Of a stretch of DNA of 36,750 nt, positions 22,119-29,146 are shown in pieces (positions within the stretch are counted from its first letter, which is position 1; every line of letters starts with the position of its first letter). A program made the translations under genes and the position numbers. The stretch is from Candidatus Omnitrophota bacterium. GTDB lineage: Bacteria; Omnitrophota; Gorgyraeia; 2-02-FULL-51-18. The stretch lies in contig JAJVIE010000019.1 in NCBI GenBank assembly GCA_022072175.1, positions 1-36,750 on the forward strand, read 5' to 3'. The notes under the pieces are model-generated. The model did not search any database and had not been told where the DNA came from. It saw only the letters and a program-made list of their open reading frames with translations.

Positions 22119-22280
22119 ATGAGCGAGCGCGTGACGAGCGAGCAGACGCAGGCCGCACCGATGGGGCCGAAGCCTCGACGGCGGGACTTCACGCCCGCTA
22201 CGGCGTCCCAGCGCCTGCCGCTCGTCACGCCTCGCCCGCGCTACCTCCGCACGGACATTCGGGAGTTGCAACATGGCTGA
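22119..22280 (+). CDS. Small Arg/Pro-rich protein, unknown
   Basis: A 53-residue protein starting MSERVTSEQTQAAPMGPKPRRRDFTPAT and ending YLRTDIRELQHG, without predicted secondary structure. The ATG at 22119 has GGAGG seven bases upstream (inside the previous gene) and the stop overlaps the next gene by eight bases. The strong ribosome binding site and tight fit support it; function unknown. Confidence 0.6.
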   Translation: MSERVTSEQTQAAPMGPKPRRRDFTPATASQRLPLVTPRPRYLRTDIRELQHG

Positions 22281-22935
22281 GTTGCTGGTCACCGCCGCGC
22301 AGATCCGGGCCGCCCTGGCGCGGGAGCGCACCGACATCGACGCCGGGATGCTCGATACCGCCAGCGACGGCCCGTTGGCCGACCTCGCGGCGGTCGTCTC
22401 AGCGTTCATCGAGGGCGCGTGCGACCGCGTACTGGTGGACATCGGCACGGCGCAGACGTGGGAGCTTGAGTGGGACGGAAGCGGCTACCTCGACTTGCAC
22501 GAGATCGGTGCCTACCCGCTGACCGCCATCACGTCAGTGAGCATCGACGGCACCGCTGTTGACGAGGCCGACGATCATCTGTCCTCGGGCTGGTGGTCCA
22601 ACGCGCACGAGCGCGCCATGGGCCGCATCCGGGTCAACGGCCAGTCGGCGAACCTCGGCGACGTCGTGGAGGTTGTCGCCAGGGCCGGCTACACCGACGA
22701 CGCGGCAACGCTCCGCACTGCTGGGACCATCACCTACCAGGAGCAGCGTGCGCACGAGACGGCGCTGCGTGAGCTGCAGACGATGGCGGTTGACCTGGCC
22801 GTCTACCGCTTCAACCATGTGGTGCCTGGCGCCGACGTGATCGAGATCGGCGACCTGTCGATGAGCTTCACGGAGCGGGACATCCCGCGCCGCGTCAAGG
22901 CCGTGTTGGACCGCTACCGGAGGTTGACGTTCTGA
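22273..22935 (+). CDS. Head-tail connector (adaptor) protein
   Basis: A 220-residue protein of the type encoded after capsid genes: LVTAAQIRAALARERTD...LADLAAVVSAFIEGACDRVLV is a helical N-terminal half as in HK97 gp6-like adaptors, then beta strands with WELEWDGSGYLDLHEIGAYPLTAITSVSIDG, and a final helix IPRRVKAVLDRYRRL. The adaptor call rests on position and this layout. It shares one base with the next ATG. Confidence 0.7.
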   Translation: MAELLVTAAQIRAALARERTDIDAGMLDTASDGPLADLAAVVSAFIEGACDRVLVDIGTAQTWELEWDGSGYLDLHEIGAYPLTAITSVSIDGTAVDEADDHLSSGWWSNAHERAMGRIRVNGQSANLGDVVEVVARAGYTDDAATLRTAGTITYQEQRAHETALRELQTMAVDLAVYRFNHVVPGADVIEIGDLSMSFTERDIPRRVKAVLDRYRRLTF

Positions 22936-23552
22936 TGTTCACCGTCGCGGTGAAGACCAAGGTTCGCGCGTCCGACCTCGCCAACGGGCTCGGCGACCGC
23001 ATCGGCTCGGAACTCGACCGCGCCGGGCTGCAGGTCGTCTCGCTGGCGAAGCGAGAGCTGCGCGACGGTGAGAAGTCGGCGACCGGCAAGCTGATGCAGT
23101 CGTTGCAGTCCGGCGTCGAGACGACCGCCGACAGCCGGCGGCTGTGGATCGGCATGCTCGGGTACGGACGCTGGGTCGAGCTGGGACGCAAGCCCGGCAA
23201 AGAGCCGCCGGTCAGCGCGATCCGAAAGTGGCTCGACCGCAAGCCACAGGCGCGGCCGCAGGGCGGCTACACCGGCGAGCAGGCGAAGCTCACCTTGGCC
23301 TACAGCATCGTCAACCGCATCGGCGCCAAGCGTGGCGGCCTTGGCCCGCCCATCAGCGCGATCCTCGACTGGATCGACGACCGCGGCATCAAGCCCGACC
23401 GTGACACGGTGCTGTGGGGTTGGGCGCGCATGATTGCCGCCGGCATCGCGAAGAACGGCATCGCGCCGTTCCCGTTTTTCAGCAAGGCCGTGGCGGCGGT
23501 GTGGCCCGAGTTCACGGACCGCGTGACGCGCGCGCTGCGAGGTGGCCAATGA
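22935..23552 (+). CDS. HK97 gp10-like neck protein
   Basis: A 205-residue protein, MFTVAVKTKVRASDLANGLGDRIGSELDRAGLQVVSLAKRELRD, then GKLMQSLQSGVETTADSRRLWIGMLGYGRWVELGRKPGK. The helix followed by GYGRWVELG and a late FPFFSKAVAAVWPEFTDRV is the HK97 gp10/neck pattern. The middle part is longer than usual for this family. It would sit between portal adaptor and tail tube. Confidence 0.75.
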   Translation: MFTVAVKTKVRASDLANGLGDRIGSELDRAGLQVVSLAKRELRDGEKSATGKLMQSLQSGVETTADSRRLWIGMLGYGRWVELGRKPGKEPPVSAIRKWLDRKPQARPQGGYTGEQAKLTLAYSIVNRIGAKRGGLGPPISAILDWIDDRGIKPDRDTVLWGWARMIAAGIAKNGIAPFPFFSKAVAAVWPEFTDRVTRALRGGQ

Positions 23553-24046
23553 GCGCCACCACGACAGTGCTCGCGGCCATTCAGGGCACGTCCCTGCGGA
23601 CGGCGATCAACGCCGGGCTGACGGCGGCCGGAGTGCCGACATTCGCCGACCCGACGGTGGCTCACCCGATGCTTCTCGGCGTCGTCGGGTACGCGCCACG
23701 CCTGCCGGCCCTGGCCGCCCATGCGCGGCAGATCGCCGGGCGGCCGCTGGCGACCGGTCACAACGTCTACCAGGCGACGCTGCGGGTGCGGTTCACCGCG
23801 GCGATTGCCCACACCACGGAGGCCGCCGCGCAGAACTACGGGGCGATCTACATCGACGTGCTCCGGGCGGTGGTGATGACCAAGTGCCACCCTGGCCAGG
23901 CGTCCCCAGTTGGTGGGTTCGAGGATATCCGGTGGGTCGGCAGCGACCCCGACGGAACGCCGTTCGCCAACGACACCGGCGTCGTGAGCCGGCAGGTGAC
24001 GGTTGAGTTCGACGTGATCGAGTGCATCGCGGCGCAGACCGCGTAG
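23549..24046 (+). CDS. Tail terminator-like protein
   Basis: A 165-residue protein, MSATTTVLAAIQGTSLRTAINAGLTAAGVPTFADPTVAHPMLLGVVG, followed by a strand-rich middle (NVYQATLRVRFTAAIAHTTEAAAQNYG) and a closing RQVTVEFDVIECIA. Length, position before the tail tube genes and alternating strands fit a tail terminator or completion protein. The ATG overlaps the preceding stop (ATGA). Confidence 0.65.
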   Translation: MSATTTVLAAIQGTSLRTAINAGLTAAGVPTFADPTVAHPMLLGVVGYAPRLPALAAHARQIAGRPLATGHNVYQATLRVRFTAAIAHTTEAAAQNYGAIYIDVLRAVVMTKCHPGQASPVGGFEDIRWVGSDPDGTPFANDTGVVSRQVTVEFDVIECIAAQTA

Positions 24047-24055
24047 GAGGCCACT

Positions 24056-24490
24056 ATGGCAGACGCTCTGTATTCGAATGACCTGTTCGTGACCTTCGAT
24101 ACGGACAGCACGCGGTATCGGCTGGTGATGGACAGCACGGTCGAGGAGCAGCTCGCGGTCAACTTCATGACCGCCCGCGCCACGGGCGACGAGGTGACCA
24201 CGCGCGCCCCGAATGGCCTGGCCGAGGATGTCGCGGTGAGCGGCACGATCTTGACCAACACCACGGGTTGGCAGGACCTCGACGGGAAGAAGGGCACCGC
24301 GCTCGCGGATGGCGCCTTCCTCATCGGCAAGGAGGCTGGCGTCACGGACACGATCTACTTCCAGGGCGCGGTGCGGGTTGACTTCCCGACGGTGCGGCGC
24401 CCGACGAACGGGCCGATGGAGATCGACTTCATCGCCTACCTGACCGCCCTTCCCACCATTCCCAGCCTGACGCAGTTGGCTGTGGCGTAA
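24056..24490 (+). CDS. Tail tube-like protein, paralogue A
   Basis: A 144-residue beta-rich protein, MADALYSNDLFVTFDTDSTRYRLVMDSTVEEQLAV. Shares with the next gene NFMTARATGDEVT, SGTILTNTTGW, VDFPTVRR and a C-terminal LPTIPSLTQLAVA. Placed between the terminator and tail chaperone genes where the tail tube gene belongs. With two related copies, one may be the tube and the other a variant or decoration. AGGAGG is six bases upstream of the ATG. Confidence 0.7.
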   Translation: MADALYSNDLFVTFDTDSTRYRLVMDSTVEEQLAVNFMTARATGDEVTTRAPNGLAEDVAVSGTILTNTTGWQDLDGKKGTALADGAFLIGKEAGVTDTIYFQGAVRVDFPTVRRPTNGPMEIDFIAYLTALPTIPSLTQLAVA

Positions 24491-24505
24491 CGAGAGGAGA
24501 CACCC

Positions 24506-24934
24506 ATGGCTGACGCTCTGTTTGGGAACGCTCTCAGCGTGACCTTCAACGCCGGCACGACCGATTGGCGCCTCGTGATGGACAGCACCATCGAGGAACA
24601 GTTGGCTGTGCTGTTCATGACCGCCCGCGCCACGGGCGACGAGGTGACCAGCCGCTCCCCGAACGGGCTGGTCGAGGACGCTGCGATCTCCGGCACCATC
24701 CTGACCAATACGGCGGGTTGGGGGACCTTATCGGCACTCAAGGGCACCGAGGTCTCGGCCGCCAACTTCCTGATCCAGGACCTGGCAGGGCCGACCAATC
24801 TCTTCGCCGGTAAGGTGATGGTCGACTTCCCGACGGTACGCCGGCAGACCAACGGCGCCATGGAGATCGACTTCGTGGCCTACCTGCAGGACCTTCCGAC
24901 CACCCCGGACCTGAGCCACCTGGCCGTCGCGTAG
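24506..24934 (+). CDS. Tail tube-like protein, paralogue B
   Basis: A 142-residue protein alignable with paralogue A over its full length; more than half the positions are identical by eye. Conserved blocks are RLVMDST.EEQLAV, FMTARATGDEVT and VDFPTVRR.TNG.MEIDF. Divergence is concentrated in the middle (WGTLSALKGTEVSAANFLIQDLAGPTN), as if one surface varies. A 15-base gap with AGAGGAG separates the genes. The pair arose by tandem duplication. Confidence 0.7.
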   Translation: MADALFGNALSVTFNAGTTDWRLVMDSTIEEQLAVLFMTARATGDEVTSRSPNGLVEDAAISGTILTNTAGWGTLSALKGTEVSAANFLIQDLAGPTNLFAGKVMVDFPTVRRQTNGAMEIDFVAYLQDLPTTPDLSHLAVA

Positions 24935-24942
24935 GAGGCACG

Positions 24943-25818
24943 ATGCACCTGCTCAAGGACCGTGACGAGATCATGGCCGCGGCGCGGGCTCCCTACGCCG
25001 CGGCGTGGTGCGTCGGCGCGATGCCTGACGACGTGGCGCCGGCGGACGCCGTGCTGTGGCTGATGCCGACCACGCTGCGCGATGTGATCGGCGCGCACCA
25101 GAACACAGCGATCCGGTACACCGACGACTACAGCGAGGCCGCCGGGCAGGCCGCGGTGCTGGCCCGGGCCGTGCGCGTCGACCCGGACAACTGGCGGCTT
25201 GGCGATGCGTCCGAGCCTCCGAATCCGGTGGGGCTGCAACCGCTGTGGACGCACTGGCGTCAGGTGCAAGCCCTCGGGGACGGCACGTCGGTGCACAGCA
25301 CGTCCAACCGGCTCCTCACGCTCCTGGCAGAGGCTACCGGGTTCGCGATGCCTGACGAGCTGCCGGAGCAAGAGCGCAGCTTCGAGGCGTTCCTTGCGTC
25401 GGCCCGCCAGCGTGGCCGGTGGGTGTCCGGCATCTTCCCCGGCGACCCGGAGGCGGCCGTCTACATCCGCCCATTCACGGTGGCCGAACAGGACGCGGCG
25501 GCGGCGGCGTGCGAGTACGTCGTGACCGACAAGTCGCTGCACATCCCTATCATGGCCGTGCCGCACATCGTCAGCGCCGTGGTCAGGTCGGGCCCCGAGG
25601 ATCGGCAGGTGATGTCGACGCAGGACGCCGAGGCGCTGCCATACGGGACCGCCATGACGATCCAGACGATGGCCTACGAGCTGACGCAGGGGAGGATGGA
25701 GGATCGCCTGCGCGAGGTCCGGTTTCGGCGCCTCGCGAGTGCTGTGCGTGACGACGCCCGAGACGACGCGGCAGCGCCTGTGGTGGTCGGTGACGTACCT
25801 GCATCGGGCGCCGCATGA
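24943..25818 (+). CDS. Tail assembly chaperone-like protein
   Basis: A 291-residue protein starting MHLLKDRDEIMAAARAPYAAAWCVGAMPDDVAPADAVLWLMPTTLRDV. Helical, without motifs I can name; called from position between tail tube and tape measure and from the overlapping second-frame ORF at its 3' end, the arrangement of lambda G/T. It is longer than typical G proteins. QGRMEDRLREVRFRRLAS is where the other frame opens (from 25685). Confidence 0.65.
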   Translation: MHLLKDRDEIMAAARAPYAAAWCVGAMPDDVAPADAVLWLMPTTLRDVIGAHQNTAIRYTDDYSEAAGQAAVLARAVRVDPDNWRLGDASEPPNPVGLQPLWTHWRQVQALGDGTSVHSTSNRLLTLLAEATGFAMPDELPEQERSFEAFLASARQRGRWVSGIFPGDPEAAVYIRPFTVAEQDAAAAACEYVVTDKSLHIPIMAVPHIVSAVVRSGPEDRQVMSTQDAEALPYGTAMTIQTMAYELTQGRMEDRLREVRFRRLASAVRDDARDDAAAPVVVGDVPASGAA

Positions 25819-25948
25819 GCTGAGGGACTGGACCCCGCCACAGCTCCAACGGGCGATGCGCGAGTGGTCGGCGCAGGAGAAGGCGAACGCGGATGCCGTC
25901 GCTGCTGAGGTCGACAAGCAGCGTCAGAAGCCGGGCCGGAGGCGGTAG
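25739..25948 (+). CDS. Second tail chaperone reading frame (T-like), overlapping in +1 frame
   Basis: A 69-residue ORF from GTG 25739 (frame open from 25685), overlapping the previous gene by 80 bases in the +1 frame: WWSVTYLHRAPHELRDWTPPQLQRAMREWSAQEKANADAVAAEVDKQRQ. It ends two bases before the tape measure start. No ribosome binding site is seen, so it is more likely made by frameshifting (a +1, or -2, shift is needed; CGG TTT CGG at 25720-25728 is a candidate slip site) than by independent initiation. Confidence 0.6.
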   Translation: MLCVTTPETTRQRLWWSVTYLHRAPHELRDWTPPQLQRAMREWSAQEKANADAVAAEVDKQRQKPGRRR

Positions 25949-25950
25949 CG

Positions 25951-28794
25951 GTGCAGGAAGAGATCGTCGAGCTACGCCAAGTCGTCTATGAGGTCAAGGG
26001 CGAACGCAACCTCATCCGGGCGCTGCGCGGCATCACGAAGTCTGGCAACGAGGTCGAGGCCGAGCTGGGCAGGGTCGGCCGGCAGGCCGGTCGCACCGAA
26101 CGCGCGCTGGCGGCGATGGGCCGCACTGGTGTGCGCGAGCTTGGCAACCTCGTCCGATCTGGCAAGCAGGCCGCGAAGTACCTGGCCGCCGCCGGTGCGG
26201 CCAGCGCGGCGCTGTTCGTGAAGTCGGCCGTCGGCATCGCCTCGCAGCGCGACGCGACCCGCAAGGGCTTCACGGCGATGCTCAAAGACGAGAAGGAAGC
26301 GATGCGTGTCCTTGAGCGCATCAGGAAGGTTTCACTGAAGCCTGGCGTCACGCGCGATGCAGGAGAGTCGCTGGCCCTATCTCTCATCGCTGTGCGTATC
26401 AACGCCGACACGGCCGTCGACGCGATCGAGCAGTTCGGAAACGCACTGGCCCTGGCCGGTCGGGGCGAGGTCGAGCTGGAGCGGGTCGGGGTGGCGCTGT
26501 CTCAGATCGTGTCCAAGGGCAAGATCAGCGCCGAGGAGATCAACCAACTCGCGGAGAGCGTGCCGCAGATCCGTGATGTCATGCAACGGGTGTTCGGCAC
26601 GGCCGACACCGAGAAGTTGCAGAAGGACCTCGACGCAGCAGGCATCAGCGCCCAGCAGTTCATCGGACTTCTGGTGAAGGGCTTCGGCGAGCTGGAGCGC
26701 GCCAACCCGAACACGCTGAGCAACTCGCTGACCAACATGAAGGCGGCGGCCAAGGACTTGGCGGGGTCGTTCGGAGCGGCCTTTGCGACCCCGAAGGGCA
26801 TCGCCAGTATCCAGGCCGTGACCGCTGCGCTTGAGGCGGCTGCGCCGGCCTTTAGGACGCTCGGTGAGGAGGTGGCTTCGTGGCTCCCGGGGATCGCGAA
26901 CTGGATTCAGAAGACCTTCACGGCCGAAGCGATCGACAGGTTCATGGCGTCGCTGTCAGGGTTCGGAGCGTCGGTCAAGGCATGGTTCGCCAGCGCCGAC
27001 TCACAGGTCACGGCGTTCGGCGACAAGTTCAGCGCCTACCTGGAAGCCATCCCTGACATTGGAGCGGCTGCGTTCGCCGACCTGCGCGAGGCAGCCTCGC
27101 GCGAGATTGACACACTGGTTGACGACACGCTCGCGAAGATCCAGCCTCTGCTCGACGCGCTCGGCCGTATCCCCGGCATGGGTACCGGGAGCGGTGTTGG
27201 AACCCCGCGCATGGCGCATGGTGTACCGCTGTCAACCGGAGGCGGCGCCAGCGAGGCATTCACCGACCCTGGTAAGTCGGTCGGCAAGGCGGTCGGCAAG
27301 GCCGGTCAGATGGTTGGTGGTATCTGGGACTTCGCAAAGAAGCAGGGCCGCGACGCGGTCGATGCCTACAACGACGTGGCGAAGGCTGCTGGAGACGCAT
27401 CGGATGAGGTTAGGAAGTCCGGAAAGTCAGCGCAGGAGGCCGGCTCCTCAGCGCGAGAGCAGGCTTACAACACCAACCGCACTGCCGAGGCTCTAGATCG
27501 CCTCAACCAGAAGCTACGCGAGGCAGACGAAGCGCACCGCTCGCGCATGTTCCTCTACTCCATGGAGGCGCGCCTGGACGACCTCCGGACCCGCGCCAAG
27601 AAGAATGCGGCGCAAGCGTCTGGCGAAGAAGCCAAAGCCACCGACGCGGCCGCGGCGGCACAACGCAAGCAGAACGCGGCGCACGCCGAGTACCTGCGCC
27701 TGCTTGAGCAGCAGCGCCGCGTCAACGACCAACTACTCGCGCAGGCCAAGGCGCAGGCCAAGGCTGACGCGGTGGCGGGCATCCGGCGCGATGACAGCCT
27801 CATGGGGCAGGGCCGTGCGGCCGGCGTGGCGCAGGCGCGTAGCGCGGCCGGCGTCGCCATGGCCCGAGCGCAGGCGCGGCAGCGTGGCCTACCGCCGTCG
27901 GCCAACGCGGACGACGCGCGGCGCCAGTTGCGCGAGCTGTTCCTGGCCGAGTTGGCGAAGATCGAGCCGGACGTAAAGGCGACGCAGGCGCGCATCCGCG
28001 AGGCCACGGCGCAGGCTGACAGGCTCAAGCAGTTGGCCGACGATCCGAAGTACGCGGCTGTGTCCGAACGGCTCAAGCAGGCAGCCGAGCAGCAGACGGA
28101 GTTTGCGCGCCGCGAGCAGCTACGCCTCGACGGCATGACCGCAGGCTTCGACGACTACTCCCGCGCGGTCTCCGACGGCATGCAGCGGAACATGGACGTG
28201 ACGCAGCAGTGGCTCGACTACACCGCGGAGCGGCTGCAACAGATGAAGGCTGACTTCGGGCGCACTACGGACGAGATGGTCGGCTCGATCATCGAAGCTC
28301 TCAGCAAGCGAGGCAAGGCCCAACGGGATCTACAGGCGTTCGAGGCGGCCGGCGCTGGAAAGACGATCGGCGCTAACATGCAGCGCGCGATCATCGAAGA
28401 GGCCGACAAGGTGTTGGCGCGCTACGGAGTGACCGGTGCCGGCGGCGTGTACCGCACGCCGGGACCGCTTGGCGATGCCGTGAACCGCGTTCGCGGCGAC
28501 AATAACCGGACCCCGCGCGTGATCACCGTCCAGATGCAAGGAGGCCAGCCGCCGACGGAACGCGCCGGCATGAACGACCGCCTCACCGCCGCGGCCCTGG
28601 GCAACTTCGGCATGGGCACGGACGCGCTCCTGGCAGACGCCCGCCTGCAGGCGCAGGGACGCATCGTCGGCGACGCGATGACCGCGGCGATGATGCCCAT
28701 GGTCCGGATCGTCGTCGACGCCGTGCGGCAGATGGGGAGCCGCGTCACCCGCGAGGTGAGGACGCAGTTGCAGGCGGTGGAGGGGGCGGTGTGA
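25951..28794 (+). CDS. Tape measure protein
   Basis: A 947-residue protein whose length should set tail length. The N-terminal ~330 residues match the tape-measure domain (RDATRKGFTAMLKDEKEAMRVLERIRKVSLKPGVT, LSQIVSKGKISAEEINQLAESVPQI, NTLSNSLTNMKAAAKDLAGSF). A hydrophobic stretch KYLAAAGAASAALFVKSAVGIAS lies near residue 72. The later two thirds are Ala/Gln/Arg-rich coiled coil. GTG 25951 has GGAGG eight bases upstream. It ends one base before a leftward gene. Confidence 0.9.
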   Translation: MQEEIVELRQVVYEVKGERNLIRALRGITKSGNEVEAELGRVGRQAGRTERALAAMGRTGVRELGNLVRSGKQAAKYLAAAGAASAALFVKSAVGIASQRDATRKGFTAMLKDEKEAMRVLERIRKVSLKPGVTRDAGESLALSLIAVRINADTAVDAIEQFGNALALAGRGEVELERVGVALSQIVSKGKISAEEINQLAESVPQIRDVMQRVFGTADTEKLQKDLDAAGISAQQFIGLLVKGFGELERANPNTLSNSLTNMKAAAKDLAGSFGAAFATPKGIASIQAVTAALEAAAPAFRTLGEEVASWLPGIANWIQKTFTAEAIDRFMASLSGFGASVKAWFASADSQVTAFGDKFSAYLEAIPDIGAAAFADLREAASREIDTLVDDTLAKIQPLLDALGRIPGMGTGSGVGTPRMAHGVPLSTGGGASEAFTDPGKSVGKAVGKAGQMVGGIWDFAKKQGRDAVDAYNDVAKAAGDASDEVRKSGKSAQEAGSSAREQAYNTNRTAEALDRLNQKLREADEAHRSRMFLYSMEARLDDLRTRAKKNAAQASGEEAKATDAAAAAQRKQNAAHAEYLRLLEQQRRVNDQLLAQAKAQAKADAVAGIRRDDSLMGQGRAAGVAQARSAAGVAMARAQARQRGLPPSANADDARRQLRELFLAELAKIEPDVKATQARIREATAQADRLKQLADDPKYAAVSERLKQAAEQQTEFARREQLRLDGMTAGFDDYSRAVSDGMQRNMDVTQQWLDYTAERLQQMKADFGRTTDEMVGSIIEALSKRGKAQRDLQAFEAAGAGKTIGANMQRAIIEEADKVLARYGVTGAGGVYRTPGPLGDAVNRVRGDNNRTPRVITVQMQGGQPPTERAGMNDRLTAAALGNFGMGTDALLADARLQAQGRIVGDAMTAAMMPMVRIVVDAVRQMGSRVTREVRTQLQAVEGAV

Positions 28795-28795
28795 G

Positions 28796-29119
28796 CTACT
28801 CTCGCGACCGGATACGTGCCGCGCTGACCAAGCTGGTGTGCTCACTGGCAACCAGGTCGACCGTCTGTTGCTGGTCAGGCCCAGCGATGACAACCGTGGC
28901 GCCGGGGTCGACTGCCTCAACGATCATCCGAGACGTGTTCCCGATCTGCAGGTATGCGGCGTTCGTCTCGGGATCGATCCACGCGGACGACCGCACGACG
29001 CCCTGCGCGTCGACGACCTCCCACCGCCGGCACCGCACCACGTCCTGCGTCGCCGGGGCAGCCCCGAGCAGGAACACCGTCAGCAGCGACCCGGCCATCC
29101 CGGCCAACACGTACCGCAT
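28796..29119 (-). CDS. Leftward moron: exported small beta-repeat protein
   Basis: A 107-residue protein. MRYVLAGMAGSLLTVFLLGAAPA is a signal peptide with a likely cut after AAPA and no lipobox. The mature part, VVRCRRWEVVDAQGVVRSSAWIDPETNAAYLQIGNTSRMIVEAVDP, is in the style of small bacterial beta-repeat proteins with the V-D-A-x-G-x-V-R motif. It sits against the direction of the tail genes, one base from the tape measure stop and 27 bases from the divergent start of the next gene. AGGAG lies six bases before its ATG. Likely a lysogenic conversion cargo gene; function unknown. Confidence 0.75.
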   Translation of the reverse strand: MRYVLAGMAGSLLTVFLLGAAPATQDVVRCRRWEVVDAQGVVRSSAWIDPETNAAYLQIGNTSRMIVEAVDPGATVVIAGPDQQQTVDLVASEHTSLVSAARIRSRE

Positions 29120-29125
29120 CAACGT

Positions 29126-29138
29126 CTCCTGCCAGGAG
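29126..29138. promoter_or_regulatory. Shared palindromic ribosome binding site for two divergent genes
   Basis: CTCCT-gcc-AGGAG. Read leftward it supplies AGGAG six bases before the moron ATG (29119); read rightward it supplies AGGAG eight bases before the tail gene ATG (29147). The 27 bases between the start codons leave no space for promoters, so each must lie in the opposite gene. Confidence 0.75.
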
Positions 29139-29146
29139 TTTACCCC

